The notes: generated from the sequence alone by a model not told the origin. Counted from the stretch's first letter, positions 1 through 7,886 are shown. The stretch: 14,536 bases of DNA from Candidatus Altarchaeales archaeon WOR_SM1_86-2 (GCA_001723855.1 MCBC01000159.1:1-14536); one strand, 5' to 3'. A program made the numbers and translations.

Positions 1-117
1 CACTATGCTACAACGGATTTGGCAAATATTTGCTTAAGTCCATCAAATGGAGACATATTTTGAGTACGCTCTGCGTTGTTTGGTTTGTATGGCTGAGTAG
101 TTACTGGATTTCAAACA
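1..117. other. Left edge, no gene assigned
   Basis: Downstream of the decarboxylase gene. A short plus-strand frame is open from base 1 to a TGA at 61-63 and could be the last 20 codons of a gene entering from the left. A 17-codon minus-strand frame also exists. Neither can be recognised, and no promoter or terminator is clear. Confidence 0.3.
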
Positions 118-1242
118 TTATCCCATGCATTCCCTCAGATCGTCAATAAAGCATAAAATATTCTCGCGCGATGTGTGGGGCATCACCACGACTCTAATGC
201 ATTTTGGTTTTTCGTTCAATGACACCTTCCATCCTCTTTTCCCGAGTTTTTTCACAATCTCTGAATTATCGGAACCCGACACCATGATGCCGACAATGTT
301 CAATTCCGGTTCCGCAGCCTTCTCGACACAATCCAATTTACTTAACTCGCTGCAGAGTAATTTTGTATTTTCCATGCACCCCCCCACGATCTTTTCATAG
401 CCATCAACCCCAATATAATTAAGGGTCGCGTATGTTGCAGCAATCGCCCCACCGGAGCGGGTTCCGGACAATGTGTTGGTTTTGAAGGGAAGATATGGCG
501 GGGAAATCGTGATCTTATCCAGCAAAGAATCATTTTTGAGCAAAACAGCCCCCGAGGGAATCGGAGCCATGCCCATCTTGTGGGGATCGATTGTTATGCT
601 TGTTACATTTTCCAATTCGAAATCAAACCTTATCCCTGGTTTCAGGAAAGGGATTATAAAGCCCCCGAACGCGGCATCAACATGCAGGAAGATTTTCTCG
701 CCAGAATTGCTTATTAAATCACTTACATCCTCAACGGGATCTACTGCCCCAAGCGCTGATGTTCCTGCGGTTAAAACAATTCCAAGGGTATTTTCATTAA
801 TATTCCTCTCAATGTCTCCCGCATCTGCTTTAAAATTTTCGTCAAGCGCAGCGGGAATGATTTCCAACCCCAGCAAATTAGCAGCCCTCTCTACTGAATA
901 ATGTGCCGACCGGGGTACAATTATCTGCCTCTTTTTTGAATTTTCCCTCATAACCCACAGAGCAAATATATTCGCCTCGGTTCCGCCGGTTGTTATATAT
1001 CCCCGTGCCAGCCGGTTGTGCAGTAAATTCCCGATCCATCCAATACATTCTTTTTCCAGTTCCTCAACCTTTGAAAATATGTGCGTATCAAGAGCGTTCG
1101 TGTCGGCAAAGATCTTAAATGCCTCTATGGCTATGCCCAATGGCTTTGTTGACACCGAAGAAAGAATTTTGCCGTCCTCAAATTTCGGATCTCCGGCTCT
1201 CATTCCCCTTAACCTTTCAAGTATCTCTGATTCTTTATCCAT
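118..1242 (-). CDS. mfnA: MfnA-type PLP-dependent tyrosine/aspartate decarboxylase
   Basis: A pyridoxal-phosphate group II decarboxylase of 374 residues, a normal length for archaeal MfnA. Family members decarboxylate L-tyrosine to tyramine for methanofuran, or L-aspartate to beta-alanine for coenzyme A; sequence reading alone does not separate the two. Visible landmarks are TGGTEAN (85-91), His114 in SAHYS, which would stack on the cofactor, HVDAAFGG (187-194) with the Asp that pairs with the pyridine nitrogen, and DPHKMG with the Schiff-base Lys222. The start ATG gives MDKESEIL, a typical N-terminus. It lies 44 bases after the antiporter gene on the same strand, so it may be the last gene of that transcription unit, though the AT-rich gap could hold a weak promoter. 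The family call is firm; substrate is uncertain. Confidence 0.9.
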   Translation of the reverse strand: MDKESEILERLRGMRAGDPKFEDGKILSSVSTKPLGIAIEAFKIFADTNALDTHIFSKVEELEKECIGWIGNLLHNRLARGYITTGGTEANIFALWVMRENSKKRQIIVPRSAHYSVERAANLLGLEIIPAALDENFKADAGDIERNINENTLGIVLTAGTSALGAVDPVEDVSDLISNSGEKIFLHVDAAFGGFIIPFLKPGIRFDFELENVTSITIDPHKMGMAPIPSGAVLLKNDSLLDKITISPPYLPFKTNTLSGTRSGGAIAATYATLNYIGVDGYEKIVGGCMENTKLLCSELSKLDCVEKAAEPELNIVGIMVSGSDNSEIVKKLGKRGWKVSLNEKPKCIRVVVMPHTSRENILCFIDDLRECMG

Positions 1243-1286
1243 ATTTTATTTTTAAAAATAATCAAATAATAATACGATAGAACAAG

Positions 1287-2534
1287 TTATTCTTTTTTGA
1301 TCACCAGCCTGAGCATAAGGGGGGTTATTATTGTCGTGACGACTGCTATCAACACCAATGCAGAAAACACCTGGGTGGTGAGAACCCCCAATCCCAGTCC
1401 AACCGTTGTCACAATCAACGCCATCTCGCTTCTTGGGATAAGTGCCACGCCGATAATAAAAGCATCCCTGAGTTTAAATTTAGAAACCACGCCGCCGATG
1501 AATCCGCTTGCGATCTGGCTTACTATCAAAGCGGTTAAAAGTATTACTGCGAATTTTCCTGCTTCGTCAATAACTCCGAAGTCAAAAAGCAATCCCACAT
1601 TGATAAAAAAGAACGGGACAAAGAAGCCGTATGATATCCCCCTGACTTTGTGAACAATGGCATCCGTTTTCAGTCTCGGGATAACCGAAAGACATAAACC
1701 AAAGAGAAACGCCCCGATTATCATGTGCAAGCCAAGAACATTTGTGAGGTATGCAAAAGCAAATAACGATCCTGTGACAATGGCGATTATTGCTTCATCG
1801 ACTATCATCTTATCTGCAAATTTGGCAACAAATGGAAAGATAAACTTGCCCACGATAAATATTATCAATCCAAATAAAGCAATTTCTCCAATAACTCTAA
1901 AAAGGTTTTCATAAGAAACACTTCCTGTTTGTACTATCCCCGTTATAATCGCCAAAGTGCCCAGCGAGAGAACATTATCCAGCACAGTAGCAAATAGAAC
2001 TGTAGCGCCGGCAAGCGTGGAGATATATTTTAGATCTATCAAAGTTCTGGCACTTACTCCGATCGATGTCGAAGCCAGTGCGGTTCCGACAAGTAATGAA
2101 CCCATTACAGGGTCTATGGAAAATTTTAAAAAAAGTTCTGAAGAAAATGTATATGCCACCATACAACCCGCGGAGAAAGGAAATGCCGCCCCGATGATCG
2201 CTACCGGAAGTGCTCTTCTTACAGAAATTGTCAATCTCTCTATATCAACTTTTTCAAATCCAATGGAAAAAAGCAAAAAGATTGCCCCGATTTCCGCAAG
2301 TATTTCAACCACAGTTACCGCTTCATTATGCTGCGGAACCGCAAAAATAGTTAAGATAGGTGCGCTCTGGGAGATTATGATAATACCCAGCACCGGCCCG
2401 GCAATTACTCCAAGTGAGATCTCCCCCAGAATAGACGGCAACCTTATCCTTTCAAATGCCTCTCCAAAAATTTTTGCCAGTACCAGTAAAAGCCCCAGTT
2501 CAAGGATGATGAATCCAGCTATCCAGTTTTCCAT
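1287..2534 (-). CDS. Cation/proton antiporter, CPA (NhaP/KefB-like) family
   Basis: A polytopic inner-membrane protein of 415 residues, hydrophobic almost throughout and consistent with about 12-13 membrane segments. It matches the Na+/H+ exchanger fold (PF00999). The N-terminus has the RLPSILGEISLGVIAGP signature (31-47). GTALASTSIGVS (150-161) and LDNVLSLG (185-192) form the unwound-helix core, and a late helix carries PRSEMALI (367-374). It lacks the C-terminal TrkA-N/RCK domain of larger KefB relatives. In well-studied relatives the core pair is DD, ND or QD; here it reads D186-N187, so the usual second Asp is Asn. It starts 18 bases after the CBS gene, which suggests co-transcription and perhaps control by that CBS protein (inference). 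The ion (Na+ or K+) cannot be told. Confidence 0.88.
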   Translation of the reverse strand: MENWIAGFIILELGLLLVLAKIFGEAFERIRLPSILGEISLGVIAGPVLGIIIISQSAPILTIFAVPQHNEAVTVVEILAEIGAIFLLFSIGFEKVDIERLTISVRRALPVAIIGAAFPFSAGCMVAYTFSSELFLKFSIDPVMGSLLVGTALASTSIGVSARTLIDLKYISTLAGATVLFATVLDNVLSLGTLAIITGIVQTGSVSYENLFRVIGEIALFGLIIFIVGKFIFPFVAKFADKMIVDEAIIAIVTGSLFAFAYLTNVLGLHMIIGAFLFGLCLSVIPRLKTDAIVHKVRGISYGFFVPFFFINVGLLFDFGVIDEAGKFAVILLTALIVSQIASGFIGGVVSKFKLRDAFIIGVALIPRSEMALIVTTVGLGLGVLTTQVFSALVLIAVVTTIITPLMLRLVIKKE

Positions 2535-2552
2535 TTTTTTATTGACTGTTCA

Positions 2553-3044
2553 CTACGGCAAAGAATCAATCATATCGCATATCCTGTTTAGTACATCCCT
2601 CTTGCTAACGATTCCGACCACTCTTTTTTCCTCAACCACGGGAATGCTTTGGATGCCGTACTCAAACATCAAGGATGCAGCATCATCAATCGTATCTTCC
2701 GGGGACAGGGTTATCGGATGCGTGGACATCAATGCCTTTATGGAAGGAATTCCCGTAAATGATCCGGTCTCCACAAGTTTCTCCCCGGAAGGTCCGTGAA
2801 AAATCATAAGTTTAAGCAAATCCGTCCATGTTACAATGCCGCTTAACTTATTATCCCCGTTCAGAACGGGAAACCCGCCGTGAGTGCACTCCTTTATCCT
2901 CGATGTAAGGTCGAAGAATTTGTCATTCTCCGATACTGTTATCACATTTTTACTCATGATTTCCCTTACTTTTACCTTCCCCAATTCCTTGAATCTTTCC
3001 ATGAGTTTTACCAATAATTCATCCATTTCTTCGTTTTTTTCCAT
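2553..3044 (-). CDS. Two-CBS-domain protein (Bateman pair)
   Basis: A soluble 163-residue protein made almost only of two CBS domains, at about residues 27-82 and 103-158. Each begins with the usual V/A-x-x-x-M-S/T element (VREIMSKNVITV and IKALMSTHPITL) and ends in GIV-x-x-x-D (GIVTWTD, GIVSKRD). Such pairs normally bind adenine nucleotides or similar ligands and regulate a partner; no catalytic domain is attached. The start ATG has a good AGGA ribosome site 5 bases upstream. It sits 11 bases after the HEAT gene and 18 bases before the antiporter gene, so these three are probably made together, and the antiporter is the most natural target (inference). The N-terminal 25 residues are charged and probably helical. 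Confidence 0.9.
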   Translation of the reverse strand: MEKNEEMDELLVKLMERFKELGKVKVREIMSKNVITVSENDKFFDLTSRIKECTHGGFPVLNGDNKLSGIVTWTDLLKLMIFHGPSGEKLVETGSFTGIPSIKALMSTHPITLSPEDTIDDAASLMFEYGIQSIPVVEEKRVVGIVSKRDVLNRICDMIDSLP

Positions 3045-3055
3045 TTTCCTGATTT

Positions 3056-5794
3056 TTAAGAGAATAATGTCTTTAATTTGTTAAAAACAAATGAAGCTGA
3101 ATGCCTTACATCCGGCTCGTCATCTTTTTTTAGGGCTGACAGCATTGCTAAGACCTTCTTCCGTAGCCCATTTGGGATCCTGTGATCAAATCTTCCGAGA
3201 GCCAAAATAGCGGATTGTCTTACCATCCATGAGCCGTCCCTGCTTAATCCCACCAATTTATTCGTGATCTCTCCCATGATGTGCTCCGGTATCAATGACT
3301 TAAGTTCACTCAAGGATACTGCAGCATGATATCTCACCATCCATTCCCCATCCCCTGCCAACTGCAGCGCTCTTTTTATAACCTCTTCACCCATATCCCT
3401 GGGAATGATTTTTTCCAGCTTCCCTAAAGACCATATGGAATGACTTCTAACCATCCATTCATCGTCCCTGCTTAATGTTAACAGCCGCCCAGCCACTTCA
3501 CTGCCCATGTCCTTGGTAACGATCCTTTTTAGCTCCCCCAGTGACTTAGCGGCATGATTCCGCACCATCCACCCCCCATCCCCTGCCAATTGCAGAACTA
3601 TTTTTATAACCTCTTCACCCATGTCCAGGGGAATGATTTTTTCCAGCTCCCCTAAAGCCCACACAGAAGAACTTCTAACCATCCATTCATCGTCCCTGCT
3701 TAATGTTAACAGCCGCACAGCAGCTTCTCTGCCCATATCCCTGGTAACGATCCCTTTTAACTCCCCCAGCGACATAGCGGCATGATGCCTCACCGCCCAC
3801 ATATTGTCCCCTGCCAACTGCAGCGCTCTTTTTATAACCTCTTCACCCATATCCCGGGGAATGATTTTTTCCAGCTTCCCTAAAGACCAGATGGAATGAC
3901 TTCTAACCGTCCATTCATCGTCCCTGCTTAATGTTAACAGCCGCACAGCCACTTCACTGCCCATATCCATGGGAATTATTAGATTCAATTTCCCCAGCGC
4001 CCAAGCCGCATTTGATCTCACCTCATTCTCCCTGTCTTTGCTTGATATTAATATCTTGTCCAGAACCCCCCTTCTCATATTCATTGGAATCCTATCCCCC
4101 AATCTCCCAAGGGATTCAACGGCAGACCGCCTTACCAGGTACTCATCATCCCCGCATAAATTCACCAACTTCTCTGTGGTGATTTTTGCCATATTAAGCG
4201 GGATCAAATCATTTACCTGTCCGATAGACCACGCTGCGAGGCATCTAACCTCCCATTCCGGATCCCCGCACAATTTTAGCAATTTTTCAACCACGATTTT
4301 ATTCATATCTCGCGGGACGGCATAACTCATTTTTCCAATGGACCACGCCGCATTGCGCCTCACATCCACTATTTCGTCCTCGGTAACTTCTATCAATCTC
4401 TCCAAAACAATATGTCTCATATCCCTGGGGACGACCTCACCCATCTGCCCCAGGGACAGTATCGCGAAATCTCCGCTGCTCAAACCCTCTTTGCTTAACT
4501 TTGATACTGCCTCTATAACCTCGGTTTTCATATCTTCAGGAATCACGGCACCGAGGTCCAACAGGGCTTTGGCGACATAATCCCCTACCGCCCGGTCCTT
4601 CCTCTTTTTACCAATCTCCAATAATCCTTTAACAACCGTTTCTCTCATGTGCCCGGGAATAGTTTCCCCTAACTTACCTATCGAGCGGGCTGTAGAACCC
4701 GCTACATTTGAGTTTATATCCGCACGCAACTCCAATAACCTCTCAACAACCGTTTCTCTCATGTGCCCGGGAATGATCCCCCTGAGTTCTCCTAAAGTCA
4801 ATGCCGCGGAAGATCTGACTCTCCACTGCTCATCCCGGGTCAATTTCAACACACTGTCCACAACCTTTTCTCTTAAATTCTCCGGAGTTTTATTTTCAAT
4901 TCTCCCCAAAGCCAATACCGATGAACTTCTAACTTCCCAGTCATCATCGTTCACTAATTCCAGCATTCTTACAACAACCCATTCCATCATGGTTTCGGGG
5001 GTGATATCCTCCAGCGCCCCCAAGGCATCCACTGATGAGTATTTCACATACCATTCTATACTATCGCTTAATTTTAATATCTCCCATATGACATTCCCTC
5101 TCATATCCTCCGGGATATCCTTTTTCAGATCCACCAAAACGCCTGCTGCAGAGGACGATACCATATGATCCTCGCTTTCAACCAGATCCAGGATTTCAGT
5201 TATAACGTTTCTTCTCATATCAGCGGGAATGGACTCTTCCAGCTGCCCAAGTGACTCTGCTGCAGAGCGTACCAGACACACTTCTTTTTCCCTGCTCAAC
5301 TCCACCAATCTCTCTATAACCTGTCTTTTCATCTCCCGGGGGATTATATTCTTTAAACGCCCGAGAGCCGTTACTGAATGGCACCTGACTTCACTGGAAT
5401 CATCCCGGCTTAAAGCCAAAACCCTTTCTATCAAGTTCTCTTTCATGGGTTTTGGCACAAGGTATGCCAAAGAACCCAGGGACAATACTGCGGCACCCCT
5501 TACCGCGTATGCATCATCATCACTTGATTCGAACAATTGCTTTATCACCTCCCCCCCCATTGTTTTTGGAACTATGCCCCGCATTCGTCCGATGACCGAT
5601 GTTGCATAGTAACGGATATTTGAGTCGCTGTTTTTACTCAATTCAATCAATCTTTTTATCACCTCCCCCCTCATATCCACGGGAATCATGCTTTTTGAAT
5701 CTCCAAGGGCCAGTACAGCGCTGCAGATTATATCCCTGCCCTCTTTCCCGGTCTCTTTCAACAACTTTCTTATTTTTTCTTTGTTTTCTTCCAT
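3056..5794 (-). CDS. Giant HEAT-repeat solenoid protein, 24 repeats
   Basis: The protein (912 residues from the ATG at 5794) is one continuous array of about 24 HEAT/PBS-lyase-type repeats of 38 residues. Each has the pattern DM-x3-V-x3-LL-x-L-x2-D-x2-W-x-VR-x2-A-x3-LG-x-L-x3-IP. Only the first repeat (about 40), one of 39, one of 37 and the last (36) differ in length. There is no signal peptide, membrane segment or enzyme domain, so it is probably a cytoplasmic scaffold with a long curved binding surface. It lacks the residues that would mark a bilin lyase. An in-frame TTG at 5800 is possible, but the ATG at 5794 follows an AAGGA site at proper spacing and is preferred. It lies 47 bases after pyrD and 11 before the CBS gene. 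Binding partner unknown; the operon suggests the CBS protein or antiporter. Repeats near the C-terminus are almost identical (see the repeat entry). Confidence 0.9.
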   Translation of the reverse strand: MEENKEKIRKLLKETGKEGRDIICSAVLALGDSKSMIPVDMRGEVIKRLIELSKNSDSNIRYYATSVIGRMRGIVPKTMGGEVIKQLFESSDDDAYAVRGAAVLSLGSLAYLVPKPMKENLIERVLALSRDDSSEVRCHSVTALGRLKNIIPREMKRQVIERLVELSREKEVCLVRSAAESLGQLEESIPADMRRNVITEILDLVESEDHMVSSSAAGVLVDLKKDIPEDMRGNVIWEILKLSDSIEWYVKYSSVDALGALEDITPETMMEWVVVRMLELVNDDDWEVRSSSVLALGRIENKTPENLREKVVDSVLKLTRDEQWRVRSSAALTLGELRGIIPGHMRETVVERLLELRADINSNVAGSTARSIGKLGETIPGHMRETVVKGLLEIGKKRKDRAVGDYVAKALLDLGAVIPEDMKTEVIEAVSKLSKEGLSSGDFAILSLGQMGEVVPRDMRHIVLERLIEVTEDEIVDVRRNAAWSIGKMSYAVPRDMNKIVVEKLLKLCGDPEWEVRCLAAWSIGQVNDLIPLNMAKITTEKLVNLCGDDEYLVRRSAVESLGRLGDRIPMNMRRGVLDKILISSKDRENEVRSNAAWALGKLNLIIPMDMGSEVAVRLLTLSRDDEWTVRSHSIWSLGKLEKIIPRDMGEEVIKRALQLAGDNMWAVRHHAAMSLGELKGIVTRDMGREAAVRLLTLSRDDEWMVRSSSVWALGELEKIIPLDMGEEVIKIVLQLAGDGGWMVRNHAAKSLGELKRIVTKDMGSEVAGRLLTLSRDDEWMVRSHSIWSLGKLEKIIPRDMGEEVIKRALQLAGDGEWMVRYHAAVSLSELKSLIPEHIMGEITNKLVGLSRDGSWMVRQSAILALGRFDHRIPNGLRKKVLAMLSALKKDDEPDVRHSASFVFNKLKTLFS
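3281..3964 (-). repeat. Three tandem 228-bp units inside the HEAT gene
   Basis: Units at 3737-3964, 3509-3736 and 3281-3508 each encode a pair of different 38-residue repeats. One begins MGSEVAVRLL or MGREAAVRLL, the other MGEEVIKRAL. The shared string tttttataacctcttcaccc recurs at 3373, 3601 and 3829, an exact 228-base spacing. Divergence between units is low even at silent sites, while repeats elsewhere in the gene are much more diverged, so this block was amplified or homogenised more recently. Confidence 0.9.
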
Positions 5795-5841
5795 CTTCAA
5801 TTCCTTATTTTTTAAATTTTAGAAAAATAAAAATTAAGAAC

Positions 5842-6765
5842 TTACTTAACGCCTAAACCAACAATCTCCTCAATGTTGCTGTAACCTTCCTTTAACATAA
5901 ATTCTTCCATCTCATCGCAGACGCTCTGAAAAATTTCAATTTCCCGATGCATGATTCCCGTTCCGATCCCTACCGCGGATGCTCCTGCCATGATCATCTC
6001 TGCCGCATCTCTGCCGCAGATTATGCCCCCAATCCCGATAATCGGCACATCCATTCCGGCATTCTTTAAAGTGCTGAAGACTTCATAAACACACCTCAAA
6101 GCGATTGGTTTTATTCCGGGGCCGGAATAGCCGCCGACTTTGTTGTAAAGTACCGGCTCTGCGGTTTCTATGTTGATTGCCATCCCTCTTACGGTGTTGA
6201 TCGCGGAGAGGATGTCTGCCCCGGCATCTGCCGCGGAAAGAGCAATCTCTGAAATGGACGTTACATTGGGGCTTAATTTCACTATCAGCGGCTTCTTGAT
6301 AACGGGTTTTATGTCTTCGACCAGTGATTTAACGAGTTCCGCATCCTGCGATATTTCACCGACGCCGTGGTGGGGGCAGGAGATGTCCAACTCAATCGCA
6401 TCCACGCCCCTCAATGCATCCAATCTTGAGGCGAGGAGAGGGAATTCATCAGGGGTTCCGAAACAGCTCGCTATCAAAGGAATCTCTTTATCTTTCTCAA
6501 ATTTTTCCATTTCTTTCTTAAACTCATCAATCCCGGGGTTCGGAAGTCCCATGGCATTCAAAAGTCCGCATTCCAATTCAACCACGGTCGGGTTTTCGTA
6601 TCCTTCCTGCGGCTTTAGAGAAATTGACTTTGTCGTGACCGCCCCTGCCCCGGCATCGGAAACCCTTTTGAGCAGCCCTGCATTTGTGCCCAGGATCCCA
6701 GATGCTAATATGGTCGGATTCCTTAATCTTAATTCCCCGATTTTTGTTTTTAGCATGTTAATCAT
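5842..6765 (-). CDS. pyrD: Dihydroorotate dehydrogenase, class 1 (1B-like) catalytic subunit
   Basis: An FMN flavoprotein that oxidises dihydroorotate to orotate in pyrimidine synthesis. From the ATG at 6765 it has 307 residues, the usual class 1 length. Landmarks are LASGILG (19-25), TTKSISL (44-50), NAMGLPNPG (70-78), the catalytic Cys130 in LDISCPH (class 1 enzymes use Cys, class 2 Ser), Lys163 in VKLSPN, GGYSGPGIKP (211-220) and the phosphate-binding GIGGI (244-248). Class 1B enzymes pair with a PyrK electron-transfer subunit, which is not in this window. An upstream in-frame ATG at 6837 would add 24 residues unlike the family, and the two TATA-like boxes lie between the two starts, so 6765 (or the ATG at 6756) is preferred. 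It is the first gene of the minus-strand run. Confidence 0.92.
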   Translation of the reverse strand: MINMLKTKIGELRLRNPTILASGILGTNAGLLKRVSDAGAGAVTTKSISLKPQEGYENPTVVELECGLLNAMGLPNPGIDEFKKEMEKFEKDKEIPLIASCFGTPDEFPLLASRLDALRGVDAIELDISCPHHGVGEISQDAELVKSLVEDIKPVIKKPLIVKLSPNVTSISEIALSAADAGADILSAINTVRGMAINIETAEPVLYNKVGGYSGPGIKPIALRCVYEVFSTLKNAGMDVPIIGIGGIICGRDAAEMIMAGASAVGIGTGIMHREIEIFQSVCDEMEEFMLKEGYSNIEEIVGLGVK

Positions 6766-6783
6766 TGGTTTTATCGTGTCTAT

Positions 6784-6820
6784 ATGATATATATATAACT
6801 TTATTTTCAAATCTATAAAA
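6784..6820 (-). promoter_or_regulatory. TATA boxes for pyrD
   Basis: On the minus strand, TTATATATAT centred near 6793 is about 28 bases before the ATG at 6765, right for a leaderless mRNA. A second box, TTTATAGAT, near 6816 would give a leader of about 25 bases. Both lie downstream of the long alternative start at 6837, which argues against that start. Confidence 0.55.
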
Positions 6821-6861
6821 GATTTGGGGTTGTCCATTTATCGGCTAAAATTTCTCCCCCC

Positions 6862-6892
6862 CTATAAATTATGAGTTGAATATTAATAAATT
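6862..6892 (+). promoter_or_regulatory. TATA-like elements before the HEPN/larE scar
   Basis: CTATAAATT at 6862-6870, just after a run of eight C residues, and TATTAATAAATT at 6881-6892. The second is 30-40 bases before the ATG at 6922. They probably belonged to the promoter of the gene now degraded at 6922; whether transcription continues cannot be judged. Confidence 0.4.
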
Positions 6893-6921
6893 TGTTTTGA
6901 TGAACATGACCTTATAGATAG

Positions 6922-7135
6922 ATGGAGCAAAAACCCATGGTTAAATTAGCAGAAAAAATTAAAGCCGAGAGAGAAAATGTTGACAATGCATGGCAAATCT
7001 GAAAGATGTAATGAAAAGGGATAAGAAACCAGTTATTGAACTTGCTGCAATAGCTACTTTTCCACATAACTTTTATAATGGCGTAGAAAATATCCTCAAA
7101 CAATCTTTGAAAGCGAGAGCCGTTGACATTCCAAA
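6922..7135 (+). pseudogene. Frameshifted HEPN/HepT-like protein gene, truncated
   Basis: Two frames together resemble a small helical HEPN (HepT-like) protein. The ATG at 6922 opens a frame reading MVKLAEKIKAERENVDNAWQ that ends at the TGA at 7000-7002. The next frame, open from 6990, continues with NLKDVMKRDKK, then ELAAIATFPHNFYNGVENIL and KQSLKARAVDIPKT. The HNFYNG-x-ENILK segment is the recognisable part; relatives usually read FLHNFY where this has FPHNFY. A one-base-type frameshift near 6990-7000 separates the halves. The expected WH-x-DLL continuation is missing because the sequence runs into larE-like sequence near 7120-7140. HEPN proteins are often RNases of toxin-antitoxin pairs; no nucleotidyltransferase partner is present. 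The family call comes from memory of the motif and is moderate. Confidence 0.5.
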
Positions 7136-7410
7136 AACCGCCAATGGCATGCCTGGCATCAAGAATTCCCTGCGGAAAACGACTGACAAAGGAACGGCTG
7201 GATAGAATAGAAAGGGCAGAAGACTCCATACAGAAAATTTTGGATTCAAATGTTGTGGTAAGGGTCAGGGATCACGATAGGATCGCTAGGATAGAATGTT
7301 CAGATATTTCATTGATTTTTAGAAATAGAGATAAAATTATAGAAAAATTAAAGGATCTGGGTTTTGATTATGTTACAGTGGATCTGGAGGGGTACAGGGG
7401 AGTGGTCTGA
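7111..7410 (+). pseudogene. larE: C-terminal fragment of a LarE-type sulfur transferase
   Basis: LarE (ExsB/PP-loop family) donates a cysteine sulfur to the pyridinium cofactor of lactate racemase and related nickel enzymes. This frame carries only its last 95 or so residues: FQKPPMACLASRIPCGKRL (containing the sulfur-donor Cys in ACLASR), then VRVRDHDRIARIE, then LGFDYVTVDLEGYRGVV at the natural C-terminus. The N-terminal PP-loop SGGVDS domain, required for ATP use, is absent; upstream sequence is HEPN-like in another frame and this frame is closed by a TGA at 7108-7110. The only nearby start is a TTG at 7123. It therefore looks like a recombination remnant, although the surviving codons show no further stops. 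It ends 2 bases from the convergent editing-domain gene. Confidence 0.75.
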
Positions 7411-7412
7411 AA

Positions 7413-7886
7413 CTACTCCAACGGCATACTGCAGTACGGGCAAACACACTTGCATTCATCCATAACAGGGCATATTGTTCTGGAGAGCACTGCCATGGGG
7501 TGCCCCTTGCTTCTGACCTCAAATTTTTTGTTCCACCCGAATGGAACGCGCATAACTTCAAAACCCTCATCGCGAAGCATTTTTTCAATCGCTTTGAATA
7601 TATCCGACGCTATTTCCGGCTTTGACAAACTCCGGGATAAATGCGCAAATGGGAATAACATGATGCGATTCGCTTTGACACTTCTCATCGTTTTCACAAT
7701 ATCCTCCTTTGCCATAGTTATTGAGTCATTCACTTTTAGTTCATCGACCCATTCCACACACAAAAATACAGCCAGACAATCTGTCATTTTTCCTTCCTCC
7801 ATACCCTGTGTGATTTTTTCTGCCACCTGCGTCTTTTTGGTTACTTTATACCATATCCTGTCGGAATGAATAAACAGCAATTTCAT
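7413..7886 (-). CDS. Free-standing archaeal ThrRS editing domain with Cys-rich tail
   Basis: The 157-residue protein matches the N-terminal editing domain of archaeal threonyl-tRNA synthetase (PF08915, a D-aminoacyl-tRNA deacylase-like fold that removes serine from tRNA-Thr). It begins MKLLFIHSDRIWYKV, has MLFPFAHLS with His82, then VPFGWNKKFEV with Lys120/Lys121, then KGHPMAVLSRTI. The catalytic and anticodon-binding domains are absent and the protein instead ends in a short tail with five cysteines (139, 145, 147, 149, 152) in CX5CXCXC-PYC, probably a metal-binding knuckle. Where full-length archaeal enzymes have Glu in the HPLSELSR segment, this has Val133. Its ATG overlaps the MOSC stop (ATGA), so it is translationally coupled and third in the thi4 operon. 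It could edit in trans or act on another aminoacyl-tRNA; activity is not proven. Confidence 0.82.
   Translation of the reverse strand: MKLLFIHSDRIWYKVTKKTQVAEKITQGMEEGKMTDCLAVFLCVEWVDELKVNDSITMAKEDIVKTMRSVKANRIMLFPFAHLSRSLSKPEIASDIFKAIEKMLRDEGFEVMRVPFGWNKKFEVRSKGHPMAVLSRTICPVMDECKCVCPYCSMPLE

Noticed and set aside
1957..2799. 280-residue plus-strand frame across the antiporter and CBS genes
   Set aside because: It is antisense to two clear genes, low in complexity (Ser, Thr, Ile rich) and spans their junction.
3931..5609. Several long plus-strand open frames opposite the HEAT gene
   Set aside because: They are mirror images of the repeat structure; regular codon patterns in repeats keep antisense frames open. 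The minus-strand protein has clear repeat conservation.
6766..6837. Longer pyrD start at the ATG at 6837
   Set aside because: It adds 24 non-family residues and lies upstream of the TATA boxes, so it would not be on the mRNA.
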